Source of the DNA: [Clostridium] colinum | Lineage (GTDB): Bacteria > Bacillota > Clostridia > Lachnospirales > CAG-274 | Reading direction: 5' to 3' | Length of the DNA stretch: 64,000 nt | Assembly: GCF_940677205.1 (NCBI RefSeq) | Contig: NZ_OW712331.1 | Span: 620,001 to 684,000, forward strand | Part shown: positions 38,146-47,342 of the stretch, piece by piece | How positions within the stretch are numbered: position 1 is the first letter of the stretch | Layout of the letters: each line of letters opens with the position of its first letter | Translations under genes and position numbers: made by a program | Notes under the pieces: generated by a model | Told to the model about the DNA's origin: nothing | Seen by the model: the letters and a program-made list of their open reading frames with translations, nothing else | Databases searched by the model: none

Positions 38146-40275
38146 TTATTTAATTATTATATTTATATTTCCAGTATCAAATAATATTAAATCGGCTAAT
38201 TTTTCTTTTTTATCTTTTGGGTCTATAATTTTTATATCTATAATTTTTTTATCTTTTATAATATTTTTAGCAAGTTCTTTATGTATAAAAATATTATATT
38301 TTTCTAAGCTATTTTTCCATATGTTAAATTTACAACCATTTTTCCAGTTAGAACAATAAAAGCTTTTACTATTTTCTAAAATATCATTATTACATTGAGG
38401 GCATACGCCAAATTTTTCTAAAGATTTATATTTATTAGATTGTTTAAATTTATTGTTATCTTCATTATCAAATACAATATTTATTTGTGCTTTTTTAGAA
38501 TAGTCTACTAAAAAGTGAACATATCTATTTATACTATCCATAAATGTTTTAGGTTGCATAGTACCTTTTGATATAGAAGAAAGCCCTTTTTCCCATTTAC
38601 CAGTTGTTTCTGGAGATTTTAGCTCTTTTGGAACAATTTCAATTAGTTTGATACCTTTATTTGTAGGTATTAAAGATTTACCTTTTCTTTTTACATAATT
38701 CATTTGTAACAAGCGTTCTATAATAGAGGCTCTTGTAGCAGGGGTTCCTAGTCCAGACTCTTTTAATTGTTCTTTTAAGTTTTCATCATCTACAAATCGT
38801 CCAGCATTTTCCATAGCCGAAAGTAGTGTAGCTTCATTATATGGGCTAGGTGGCTTAGTTTTCTTATTTAATATTTTGGAATTTTCATTAAAAACATTTA
38901 CACCTTTTTTTACATTAGGTAAAATATCATTATCTTTTTTATCTTTTTCAACATTAAGTTTTGTAAAGCCTTCTTCTAATATAGTAGTACCTTTAGTTAA
39001 AAATAAATGTTCTTCTATTTCTGTTATAATTTTTGTTATATTATATACATAATTAGGATAAAAAACAGCAATAAAACGTCTTACTATAAGGTCGTATACA
39101 TTTTTTTCATCTTTCGATAAAGAAGATATATTTACAGTTAATGTAGGTATAATAGCATGGTGGTCTGTTATTTTGCTATTGTCAATTATACGTTTTGTTA
39201 TAGGTAGTTTTTCAAGAGATAAAACATAGTCTAAAAAAGGTTTATATGTATTTAAAGTATTTAATTTATTAAGTATTGGTTTAATTTTAGCTTTCATATC
39301 TTCAGATAAATACCTACTATCTGTTCTAGGATATGTAATTAATTTTCTTTTTTCATACAAATCTTGAGCTATAGATAAAGTTTTTTTAGCAGAATAAGAA
39401 AACTTTTTGTTACAATCTCTTTGTAGCTCTGTTAAATCATATAACAAAGGTGGTGGTTGTTTTTTAGTTTCAGTTTCTATATTTTTTACAATACCTTTTT
39501 TATCTTTTATATCTTTTAAAATATCATTTGCTTTATTTTTTTCAAATATTTTTGTTTCATTTTTCTTAGCTATCCAAATACCTTTGTAACTTTGATTAGT
39601 TTCATCTAATGTTTTAAAATTAGCCTCTATTTCAAAATATTCAGTTACTTTAAAATTTTCTATTTCTTTATGTTTTTCTACTAATATAGCTAAAGTAGGG
39701 GTCTGAACACGACCAATAGATAGTAGGGTGTTAAATTTTAAAGTAAAAGCTCTAGATGCGTTTATACCAACTAACCAATCTGCCTCAGACCTACACTTTG
39801 CAGAATAATAAAGATTGTCATATTCTTTACCATCTTTTAAATTTTCAAAGCCTTCTTTTATAGCTTCATCAGTCATACTAGATATCCATAATCTTTTAAA
39901 AGGCTTTTTACATTTTGTTATTTCATATATATATCTAAAAATAAGTTCACCTTCACGCCCACTATCCGTTGCACATATGAGGCTTTCTACACTATTTGTA
40001 TTTATAAGATTAGATAAAATTTTTAATTGTTTTTTAGTGTTATTTATAGCTTTAATTTTTATTTTAGTAGGTATAATAGGTAAAGTGTTTACACTCCATT
40101 TTTTTAAGCTTTTATCATATTCTTCTGGGTCACAAAGGGTAACAAGATGACCAATAGCCCAAGATATAATATAAGTATCGTTATAAAAATAGCCTTCACC
40201 TTTTTTACTACATTTTAAAACTTTTGCAATATCTTTTGCAACAGAAGGTTTTTCGGCTATAATTAGATGTTTCAT
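38146..40275 (-). CDS. topB: DNA topoisomerase III
   Basis: Type IA topoisomerase that decatenates single-stranded links. The 709-aa protein has the Toprim start IIAEKPSVAKDIAK, ATDSGREGELIFRYIY, the catalytic tyrosine in LITYPRTDSRYLS (Y315), GLGTPATRASIIERL, and a C-terminal four-cysteine zinc region (CPQCNNDI...FYCSNWKNGCKF). AAGGAG precedes the ATG. The gap to the upstream aminotransferase gene is 34 nt, so shared transcription is likely. Confidence 0.95.
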   Translation of the reverse strand: MKHLIIAEKPSVAKDIAKVLKCSKKGEGYFYNDTYIISWAIGHLVTLCDPEEYDKSLKKWSVNTLPIIPTKIKIKAINNTKKQLKILSNLINTNSVESLICATDSGREGELIFRYIYEITKCKKPFKRLWISSMTDEAIKEGFENLKDGKEYDNLYYSAKCRSEADWLVGINASRAFTLKFNTLLSIGRVQTPTLAILVEKHKEIENFKVTEYFEIEANFKTLDETNQSYKGIWIAKKNETKIFEKNKANDILKDIKDKKGIVKNIETETKKQPPPLLYDLTELQRDCNKKFSYSAKKTLSIAQDLYEKRKLITYPRTDSRYLSEDMKAKIKPILNKLNTLNTYKPFLDYVLSLEKLPITKRIIDNSKITDHHAIIPTLTVNISSLSKDEKNVYDLIVRRFIAVFYPNYVYNITKIITEIEEHLFLTKGTTILEEGFTKLNVEKDKKDNDILPNVKKGVNVFNENSKILNKKTKPPSPYNEATLLSAMENAGRFVDDENLKEQLKESGLGTPATRASIIERLLQMNYVKRKGKSLIPTNKGIKLIEIVPKELKSPETTGKWEKGLSSISKGTMQPKTFMDSINRYVHFLVDYSKKAQINIVFDNEDNNKFKQSNKYKSLEKFGVCPQCNNDILENSKSFYCSNWKNGCKFNIWKNSLEKYNIFIHKELAKNIIKDKKIIDIKIIDPKDKKEKLADLILFDTGNINIIIK

Positions 40276-40309
40276 ATTAGTTCTCCTTATATTTAAAGTA
40301 ACATAAATA

Positions 40310-41470
40310 TTATTTTAAGGTTGTTAAGAAATTTTTTATTCTAAAAAGAGCTTCTTTTATTTTTTCTATTGAATAGGCATAAGAGCATCTAATATAACCT
40401 TCGCCACATTCACCAAAGGCCGTGCCTGGAACAACTGCCACCTTTTGTTCATAAACAAGACGTTCACAAAATTCTTGAGAAGATAAACCAGTAGATTTTA
40501 TACAAGGAAAAACATAAAAAGCACCTAAAGCCTCAAAACAATCTAAGCCCATTTCTCTAAATCCATTTAATATAAACTTTCTTCTCATATTATATTCTTT
40601 ACGCATTTTATTTACGTTATCAATACAAGAAGTTAAAGCTTCTAATCCAGCATATTGGCTCATAGTAGGAGCACACATTATAACATATTGATGTATTTTT
40701 GTCATAGCAGATATAATATCTTTAGGACCAACGGCAAATCCAAGACGCCAACCAGTCATAGCAAATGATTTTGAAAATCCATTTAATACAACTGTTTTTT
40801 CATACATACCTTCAAATTGAGATATAGAAATATGTTTTTTATTTTCATAAGTAAGCTCTGAGTATATTTCATCACTAATAACTAAAATATTTTTATCTTT
40901 TAAAATATTAGCTATTTTTTCTAAATCATCTTTTTCCATAATAGCACCAGTAGGATTGTTAGGATAAGACATAATGATAGCTTTTGTTTTATTAGATAAT
41001 TTTGATAAAATATCTTCAGGTGTTAACTTAAAGTTATTTTCTGATTTAGTGTTTATAACAATAGGTATACCTCCACACATAGTTATACAAGGTTTGTAAG
41101 AAACAAATGAAGGTTCTACCACTAATACTTCATCTTCTGGGCATATTACAGCTCTAAGCGCAAGGTCTATACCTTCGCTAGCACCAACAGTAACCAAAAC
41201 TTGAGTTTTAGGACAATAATTAACATTTATTGTATTTTTCATGTATTTAGAAATTTCTTCTCTAAGCTCTATCATACCAGCATTAGATGTATACGTAGTT
41301 TTGCCTTGTTCTAGAGTATATATAGCTTTTTCTGTACAAGTCCAAGGAGTGTTAAAATCGGGTTCTCCCACACCAAGAGAAATAACTCCTTCAACTTCAC
41401 TTGCTATATCAAAAAATTTTCTAATACCAGAATAAGGTATATCTTGTATACGTTTAGATACTAAACTCAA
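40310..41470 (-). CDS. Class I/II aminotransferase (AlaT-like)
   Basis: A 386-aa fold-type I PLP enzyme. The cofactor lysine is in LNGFSKSFAMTGWRLGF, with YPNNPTGAIM and ISDEIYSELTY as the other hallmark blocks. The start is TTG at 41470, which overlaps the stop of the AsnC-type regulator by 4 bases (TTGA), so translation is coupled. This pairing mirrors B. subtilis alaR-alaT, suggesting an alanine transaminase. Aspartate or aromatic aminotransferase remains possible. Confidence 0.88.
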   Translation of the reverse strand: MSLVSKRIQDIPYSGIRKFFDIASEVEGVISLGVGEPDFNTPWTCTEKAIYTLEQGKTTYTSNAGMIELREEISKYMKNTINVNYCPKTQVLVTVGASEGIDLALRAVICPEDEVLVVEPSFVSYKPCITMCGGIPIVINTKSENNFKLTPEDILSKLSNKTKAIIMSYPNNPTGAIMEKDDLEKIANILKDKNILVISDEIYSELTYENKKHISISQFEGMYEKTVVLNGFSKSFAMTGWRLGFAVGPKDIISAMTKIHQYVIMCAPTMSQYAGLEALTSCIDNVNKMRKEYNMRRKFILNGFREMGLDCFEALGAFYVFPCIKSTGLSSQEFCERLVYEQKVAVVPGTAFGECGEGYIRCSYAYSIEKIKEALFRIKNFLTTLK

Positions 41471-41958
41471 GGTGTTACAATAATCCTTTCATCATTTGGT
41501 GTGTTTTCATCTATTATAACCCCGTGGTCTTTATATTTTTTTAATACAAAATGAGTAGATGTACTAATTATACAGTCTAATGTAGCTAATTTACTAGATA
41601 CAAAAGAGGATATATCTTTAATATTTTTACCTTCTACAACTATTAATAAATCAAATGTACCAGACATAAGATAAAGAGATTTAACTTCGTCAAAGCTATA
41701 TATTCTTTTGGCAATTTTATCAAATCCTTGTTCTCTTTGAGGAGTTACTTTAACTTCTATTAAAGAGGTAATATAATCGCCTTCTTTATCTGTTTTGTCC
41801 CAGTTTATTAATGTTGTATAGCCACATATTGTTTTATTATTTTCTAATTTTTTTACCGTTTTTTCAATGTTTTCTTCTGTTGTACCTAGCATATTTGATA
41901 TATCTTTAAAAGAAATTCGGCTATTTTTTTCTAATATTTCTAGTATGTCTTTTTCCAT
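41467..41958 (-). CDS. Lrp/AsnC-family transcriptional regulator (AlaR-like)
   Basis: A 163-aa regulator with an N-terminal helix-turn-helix (DILEILEKNSRISFKDISNMLGTTEENIEKTVKKLE split over residues 4-40) and an RAM/AsnC ligand-binding domain (about 65-140, SLIEVKVTPQREQGF, SLYLMSGTFDLLIVVEG). It probably senses an amino acid and controls the coupled aminotransferase gene. GGGG lies before the ATG, and it is 11 nt after degV. Confidence 0.9.
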   Translation of the reverse strand: MEKDILEILEKNSRISFKDISNMLGTTEENIEKTVKKLENNKTICGYTTLINWDKTDKEGDYITSLIEVKVTPQREQGFDKIAKRIYSFDEVKSLYLMSGTFDLLIVVEGKNIKDISSFVSSKLATLDCIISTSTHFVLKKYKDHGVIIDENTPNDERIIVTP

Positions 41959-41969
41959 AAAATTTCCCC

Positions 41970-42845
41970 TTATGCATCATATTTTTTTATAAATCCAACA
42001 CCAATAGCAGTAGCACCAGTATGAGCTCCTATAGTAACACCAATATCAAATATAGGGTAAGTTAAATTAATATTATATTTTTCATTTAATGATTTTTCTA
42101 GTTCTATAGCTTCATCTTCACAATGAGCATGAGCTATTGCTATTTGATATTTATCTAAATTATTATCCATATATTCATCAAAAATTTTAAGCACTTCTGA
42201 AAGAGATTTTTTTCTTCCACGTACTTTAGAATGAGGTTCTAAAACACCATCTTTTAATAATAAAATAGGCTTTATGTTAAGAAGATTACCAGCAAGGGCA
42301 GAAGCTTTGCCTATTCTACCGCCTTTTTGTAAATGTTCTAAGCTATCTATGGTAAATATTATTATTCCTTCGTGTTTTAATTGTTCCATTTTTTCATAAG
42401 TTTCTTGTAAAGAATATCCAGCTTTTTGCATTTTTGAAGCTTCTATTACTAATAAACCTTGTGCTACAGTAGCTTTTTTAGAGTCTATTACTAGTATTTT
42501 TCTTTCTGGGTAGTCTTCTAACATTATATTTGCAGCATTAACAGCACTTTGATAAGACCCGCTAAGCTCTGAACATAATGTAAAACATAAAATATCAAGG
42601 CCATCATCTAAATATTTTTTAAAATGTGAACAATAATCTTCCATAGAAGGAAGAGAAGTTTTTGGTATTATTTTTTCAGAAACAACTTTTTCATAAAAGT
42701 CATTTATACTTATATCTATATTTTCTCTTAAATAATTTTCTTTATCAAAAGATACATAAAAAGGTACTATGTTTATATTATACTCTTGTTTTAGAGTTTC
42801 TGGTAAATCACAAGAACTATCTGATAAAATAATGAAATTTGACAT
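41970..42845 (-). CDS. DegV family fatty-acid-binding protein
   Basis: A 291-aa protein with the family start FIILSDSSCDLP, the TSLPS motif (residues about 59-63) whose Ser binds the carboxylate, and the C-terminal GVTIGAHTGATAIGVGF. DegV/FakB proteins bind fatty acids and in Firmicutes deliver them to the kinase FakA for phospholipid synthesis; no fakA is in this window. AGGAGG precedes the ATG. It is the first gene behind a minus-strand promoter. Confidence 0.93.
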   Translation of the reverse strand: MSNFIILSDSSCDLPETLKQEYNINIVPFYVSFDKENYLRENIDISINDFYEKVVSEKIIPKTSLPSMEDYCSHFKKYLDDGLDILCFTLCSELSGSYQSAVNAANIMLEDYPERKILVIDSKKATVAQGLLVIEASKMQKAGYSLQETYEKMEQLKHEGIIIFTIDSLEHLQKGGRIGKASALAGNLLNIKPILLLKDGVLEPHSKVRGRKKSLSEVLKIFDEYMDNNLDKYQIAIAHAHCEDEAIELEKSLNEKYNINLTYPIFDIGVTIGAHTGATAIGVGFIKKYDA

Positions 42846-42875
42846 ATAAACCTCCTAAAAAATAATTATAATAAC

Positions 42876-42904
42876 ATTTTAAGTATATGTATAAATAATG
42901 TCAA
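42876..42904 (-). promoter_or_regulatory. Sigma-A-type promoter of the degV-led operon
   Basis: Minus strand: TTGACA (42904-42899), 17 nt, TAAAAT (42881-42876), about 30 nt before the degV ATG. It may drive degV, the AsnC regulator, the aminotransferase, topB and radA. Confidence 0.7.
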
Positions 42905-43236
42905 TATATATATTTATTAAATTTATGTTAATATAATTAAAGAAAACGCAAGAAAATACAAGAAAATGTTTAAAAATTTAAGATATAAAAAATATAAAAT
43001 AATAAATAATAATGGATAAAATAAATAAAAAGCCTTAAAAATATACATTTTACAAAAAATATATTAAAAAATTTAATTATTTTTTGTATGTATAAAAAGA
43101 TAAAAAATAGCTAAATATCTTAAAAATAGTTTAATTTAAGGCTTTTAATTATAATAATTGTATGATATAATGTTAATAATTTTTTAATAATAAATTATTA
43201 AAAATATTATACTAAAATTTAGGAGTGTGATTTTAT
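42905..43236. other. Gene-free AT-rich region with a possible structured RNA
   Basis: About 330 bp between the divergent degV and CorC/HlyC-like genes. A 12-bp perfect outer stem (AAAAGCCTTAAA 43028-43039 / TTTAAGGCTTTT 43135-43146) encloses two hairpins: 43044-43092 (TACAT..ACAAAAAAT / ATTTTTTGT..ATGTA) and 43097-43121 (AAGATA / TATCTT). The shape is a three-way junction about 120 nt long. It might be a leader or small RNA, but such AT-rich DNA forms weak helices by chance. No known riboswitch was recognised. Confidence 0.4.
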
Positions 43237-44493
43237 TTGGATCCTGCCAGTTTTCAAATTATAATCTTAATTATTTTAATAGTTTTATCATCATTTTTTT
43301 CTATGTCAGAAACAGCACTTACATCTATTAGTAAAATAAGACTTAGAACTATGGTTGATGAAAATGTAAAAAATGCTAAACTTATACAAAATGTTTTAAA
43401 AGAACCAGGTAAGCTTTTAAGTGCAATATTAATAGGAAACAATTTAGTTAATATTGGAGCTTCATCTCTTGCTACATCTCTTGCAATAGACAAATGGGGG
43501 AGTAAAGGTGTTGGGATAGCAACAGGGCTTCTTACTATTATAATTCTTATATTTGGGGAGATTACACCAAAAACTTTTGCAACAAAAAATGCTGAAAAAA
43601 TTTCTCTTTTAGTTATAAAAATTATTAAAGGTTGTATGGTAGTGTTTACACCAATAATATTTGTGTTAAATATTATTACAGGTGCTTTATTAAGAATTTT
43701 AGGTGTTAAAGAGGAAGATAAAACACCAACTATTACAGAATCGGAGCTTTTAACAATGGTTAATGTTAGCCACGAAGAGGGAGTTTTGGAAATAGACGAA
43801 AGAGAAATGATTAATAATGTTGTTTATTTTGCAAATAGTGATGCTCAAGATGTAATGGTACCTAGAACAGATATTATAGCTATTAATGTAGAGGCTACAT
43901 ATGAAGAACTTACAACATTATTTAAAGAAGAAACTTGTTCAAGAATGCCAGTTTATGAAGAATCTATAGATAATATAGTAGGGATTATATCTTTAAAAGA
44001 TTTGTTATTTATAGACAAGTCTAAAGAGTTTAGCATAAAAGATTATATGAGAGAACCATTTTTTACTTATGAATCTAAATGTTTAAAAGAACTTTTTGCC
44101 GAGATGCGTATAAATAGAATAGCAATGGCTATAATTTTAGACGAATATGGTGGAACCTCAGGCATAGTTACATTAGAAGATATGCTTGAAGAAATAGTAG
44201 GAGACCTTGCAGATGAATATGATGAACACGATGAAGAAATAAAGATTATAAAAGAAGATGAGTATATTGTTGAAGGGGCTACAAAAATAGAAGATGTAAA
44301 TGATATGCTTGGTACAGATTTTAAATCTGAAGATTTTGATTCTATAGGAGGTTTTGTCATAGAAACTTTAGGTAAGTTTCCAGATAAAGGTGATACTATA
44401 AAAAGTGGTAATGTTAAATTTATCATTGAAGAAATAGAAAAAAATAGAATAGAAAAACTTAGGATACTAACAGACGTTAAAGATATGGACTAA
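43237..44493 (+). CDS. CNNM/CorC-HlyC family transporter protein (hemolysin-like)
   Basis: A 418-aa protein. The N-terminal DUF21/CNNM membrane domain (about 1-190) has IVLSSFFSMSETALTS and GNNLVNIGASSLATS. A CBS pair follows (about 205-330, including MVPRTDIIAI and LDEYGGTSGIVTLEDMLEEIVG), then the CorC_HlyC domain (about 340-418). Relatives work in magnesium or cobalt efflux; toxin activity is not implied. The start is TTG at 43237 after AGGAGTGATTTTAT, nearly the same leader as polC. Confidence 0.92.
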   Translation: MDPASFQIIILIILIVLSSFFSMSETALTSISKIRLRTMVDENVKNAKLIQNVLKEPGKLLSAILIGNNLVNIGASSLATSLAIDKWGSKGVGIATGLLTIIILIFGEITPKTFATKNAEKISLLVIKIIKGCMVVFTPIIFVLNIITGALLRILGVKEEDKTPTITESELLTMVNVSHEEGVLEIDEREMINNVVYFANSDAQDVMVPRTDIIAINVEATYEELTTLFKEETCSRMPVYEESIDNIVGIISLKDLLFIDKSKEFSIKDYMREPFFTYESKCLKELFAEMRINRIAMAIILDEYGGTSGIVTLEDMLEEIVGDLADEYDEHDEEIKIIKEDEYIVEGATKIEDVNDMLGTDFKSEDFDSIGGFVIETLGKFPDKGDTIKSGNVKFIIEEIEKNRIEKLRILTDVKDMD

Positions 44494-44502
44494 ACAAAAA
44501 AT

Positions 44503-44547
44503 AAAAAGGTATAAAAGATATAATAAATTATATTTTTATACCTTTTT
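44503..44547. terminator. Bidirectional terminator between the CorC/HlyC-like gene and manA
   Basis: Perfect 14-bp stem AAAAAGGTATAAAA / TTTTATACCTTTTT with a 17-nt AT-rich loop, between convergent genes. Confidence 0.8.
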
Positions 44548-44554
44548 TATGTTA

Positions 44555-45505
44555 TTATAAAGTAGATAATATAGCTTTACATTTACCAGCTATAGTATAA
44601 TTTCCATAGCTTGCAGGGATAAAAATAGATTCACCTTTTTTTATGTTTAAACTATCTTTTCCAGATATAATACAATTACCATCTAAAATAGTAATACAAT
44701 GGAAAGAGGTTTCATCACAGTTTAAATTAACTTGTGTTTTAATATCTAATAAATCTACATTGAAATATTCACAGGTAGAAAGATTACCTTTTTTATAGCC
44801 ATCAAATTCATTTAAAGTGTATTGTTTTTTTGGATTTTCAACACTTTCTAATTTAGTTACATCTAGTGCTTTATCAATATGAAGCTCTCTAGCTTTGCCG
44901 TCTGCTCCAATACGTCCAAAATCATATATTCTATAAGTTACATTAGAGCGTTGTTGTATTTCTGCAATAACTATTCCCTTACCAATAGCGTGCATTGTGC
45001 CTGGAGTAATGAAAAAAACATCACCAGCTTTTACATTTACTTCATTAACTAAGTTTTCTAAAGTATTTTCTTCTATTGCCTTTTTAAATTCTTCTTTACT
45101 AATATTATTTTTAAATCCATAAATTAGCTTAGCATCAGGCTCGGCTTCTATAATATACCACATTTCAGTTTTACCAAAGTCATTTTCATTTTTTAAAGCA
45201 TAATCATTATCAGGATGTACTTGTATTGACAAGGCATCTTTTGCATCAATAAATTTGATTAAAATAGGTATATCTTTATCTAAAGGACATTTATTACCTA
45301 ATACTTTTTTTCTATATGTTTCTATATAAGAAAGAAGAGTTTGACCTTTATATTCTCCACTGCCAATTATTGTAAGACCATCTTTATGTGTAGAAAGCTC
45401 CCAGCTTTCTGCCACTTTATCCAAATCACAATTTTTGTCATACATTGTTTTTAACTTTGTACCACCCCAAAGATAATCCTTAAAACTTGGTTGTAATTTA
45501 AACAT
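44555..45505 (-). CDS. manA: Mannose-6-phosphate isomerase, class I
   Basis: Zinc enzyme interconverting mannose 6-phosphate and fructose 6-phosphate. The 316-aa protein has the cupin motifs SIQVHPDNDYAL (zinc His), TEMWYIIEA, PGTMHAIGKGIVIAEIQQ and RIYDFGR, matching the short Firmicute form. GAGGTGA precedes the ATG. Its upstream region (45506-45572) is unique and leads directly into repeat copy B. Confidence 0.95.
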   Translation of the reverse strand: MFKLQPSFKDYLWGGTKLKTMYDKNCDLDKVAESWELSTHKDGLTIIGSGEYKGQTLLSYIETYRKKVLGNKCPLDKDIPILIKFIDAKDALSIQVHPDNDYALKNENDFGKTEMWYIIEAEPDAKLIYGFKNNISKEEFKKAIEENTLENLVNEVNVKAGDVFFITPGTMHAIGKGIVIAEIQQRSNVTYRIYDFGRIGADGKARELHIDKALDVTKLESVENPKKQYTLNEFDGYKKGNLSTCEYFNVDLLDIKTQVNLNCDETSFHCITILDGNCIISGKDSLNIKKGESIFIPASYGNYTIAGKCKAILSTL

Positions 45506-45681
45506 TAATAATCACCTCTATAAATATTTTATATTTTAATTATAAATTAGTTAAAATAAGGTGTAAATATAAAAATTTATAATATAGTGAAATAATTATA
45601 GAATATTGATATAAATTTATTTATTTGCTACAATAATATTTAAATATTATATATTATAAGTCCAAATTTGGAGGAAAATAA

Positions 45682-46722
45682 ATGCAATCATATTTAGAAA
45701 TAATTAAAAAAGAGCTAAAAGGACAAGAAATTTTAGGAAGAATATCCGCTCAGTATAGAGATATATATAAAGTTATAGTTAATGATAATGAAATACTTGC
45801 AAAAGTATCTGGAAAATTTATTTATAATAGTTATAGTAAAGAAGATTATCCAGTAGTTGGAGATTATGTTTTATTAGATAGAGATAATGACACTAAAGGA
45901 AATGCTATAATCGAAAAAATATTTGAAAGAAAAACAGTATTTAAAAGGAAAGATATTAATAACGGGCAAAATGAAATATTAGCATCTAATATAGATTATA
46001 TATTTGTCTGTATGGCTTTAAATAATGATTTTAATTTAAGAAGGCTTGAAAGGTATATTACAGTATGTTATGAAAGTGGAGCGACGCCAGTTGTTATATT
46101 AACAAAGTCAGACTTATGTGATGATATAGAAAGTAAAGTATTTGAAGTAGAAAATATTGCAATAGGTATAGATATTCTAGTAGTATCTAATCTAGATAAA
46201 TCATGTATAAAAGATATTTTTAATTATTTAAAATGTGGTATTACAGGGTGCTTTGTAGGGTCTTCTGGTGTAGGTAAATCTACATTAATTAATAATTTAT
46301 TAGGAGAAGTTAAATTAGAAACTAATGGTATTAGAAATGATGATAAAGGGCGACATACTACTACAAGAAGAGAAATGTTTACATTAAAAAATGGAAGTAT
46401 TGTTATAGATACACCAGGTATGAGAGAATTGTCTGTAGATTCTGAAAATATTGATAAAACTTTTTTAGATATATCTGAATTAGAAAAATTATGTAAATTT
46501 TCTGATTGTACACATACTAATGAACCTAAATGTGCAATAAGAGAGGCACTAGAAAATGGAACTTTATGCTATAAAAGATATAATAATTATTTAAAATTAA
46601 AAGAAGAAAGTAAATATATAAACCTTAATTTTAAAGAAATAGAAAAAGAAAAGATTAAGAAAATGTTTGGAAGTAAATCCGAATATAAAAATGCTATAAG
46701 ACATATAAAAAATAAAAGATAA
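45682..46722 (+). CDS. rsgA: Ribosome small subunit-dependent GTPase RsgA (copy B)
   Basis: Translation identical over 346 aa to the gene at 110-1150: permuted G4-G1-G3 order (TKSD, GSSGVGKST, DTPG) and a C-terminal Cys3His zinc site. It acts in 30S subunit maturation. Here its upstream neighbour is visible: manA, divergent, 176 bp away, with the promoter region shared between them. Confidence 0.96.
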   Translation: MQSYLEIIKKELKGQEILGRISAQYRDIYKVIVNDNEILAKVSGKFIYNSYSKEDYPVVGDYVLLDRDNDTKGNAIIEKIFERKTVFKRKDINNGQNEILASNIDYIFVCMALNNDFNLRRLERYITVCYESGATPVVILTKSDLCDDIESKVFEVENIAIGIDILVVSNLDKSCIKDIFNYLKCGITGCFVGSSGVGKSTLINNLLGEVKLETNGIRNDDKGRHTTTRREMFTLKNGSIVIDTPGMRELSVDSENIDKTFLDISELEKLCKFSDCTHTNEPKCAIREALENGTLCYKRYNNYLKLKEESKYINLNFKEIEKEKIKKMFGSKSEYKNAIRHIKNKR

Positions 46723-46756
46723 TTTTTTATTTTTTATATAAAATTTAATATTTAAA

Positions 46757-46790
46757 TTACCCCCAATTATTTAATTATAATTGGGGGTAA
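46757..46790. terminator. Bidirectional terminator after rsgA (copy B)
   Basis: Same 14-bp CCCCC/GGGGG-containing hairpin as at 1185-1218, between convergent genes. Confidence 0.85.
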
Positions 46791-46833
46791 AATGTTATCA
46801 GACTGTAGACTAAATATTTTAGCAGTAGTTTTT

Positions 46834-47238
46834 TTATTTTTTAGCTTGTTCTAATGCTTGGTCAATTGCTTTAACTAATATATTAGTAGTCATAGATGTA
46901 TCTACAGAGCTTACTATATCTGTGCTTTGATTTTCTATTATTTGAGCAGATATATCATCAATAGAACGTTCAAACAAAGGGTAAAAAACTTCCTGTGTTT
47001 CACCCATATTAACAAGATTAATATCTAAAATTTCATTTTTTGATACAGTAACCTCAACAGACACAGGATTACTATGTAGAATTATTTCAGAAGAATATGT
47101 ACCAGGGTTGTATGCCGTGCTATTATCTTTAGGAATGAAAAAATAGATAATAACGCCTAAAATAATAATACCTACAATAGTTAATAAAGCTTTTTTTATT
47201 ACATCTCTAAGTTTTACAACAACTATTTTTGTACTCAA
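46834..47238 (-). CDS. Membrane-anchored FMN-binding-domain-like protein (copy B)
   Basis: Identical 134-aa translation to 1262-1666: one N-terminal membrane segment and an extracytoplasmic FMN_bind-like domain lacking the usual SGAT flavinylation motif. TTG start behind AGGAGG; divergent from addB, whose start is 104 bp away. Confidence 0.65.
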   Translation of the reverse strand: MSTKIVVVKLRDVIKKALLTIVGIIILGVIIYFFIPKDNSTAYNPGTYSSEIILHSNPVSVEVTVSKNEILDINLVNMGETQEVFYPLFERSIDDISAQIIENQSTDIVSSVDTSMTTNILVKAIDQALEQAKK

Positions 47239-47342
47239 AAAAATACCTCCTTAAAAAATAATATATTTATATTTTTATTACAATAATTGAAAAAATATGT
47301 TAAAATAATAATAATTAATATAAAAATGAATAGGGTGAAAAT

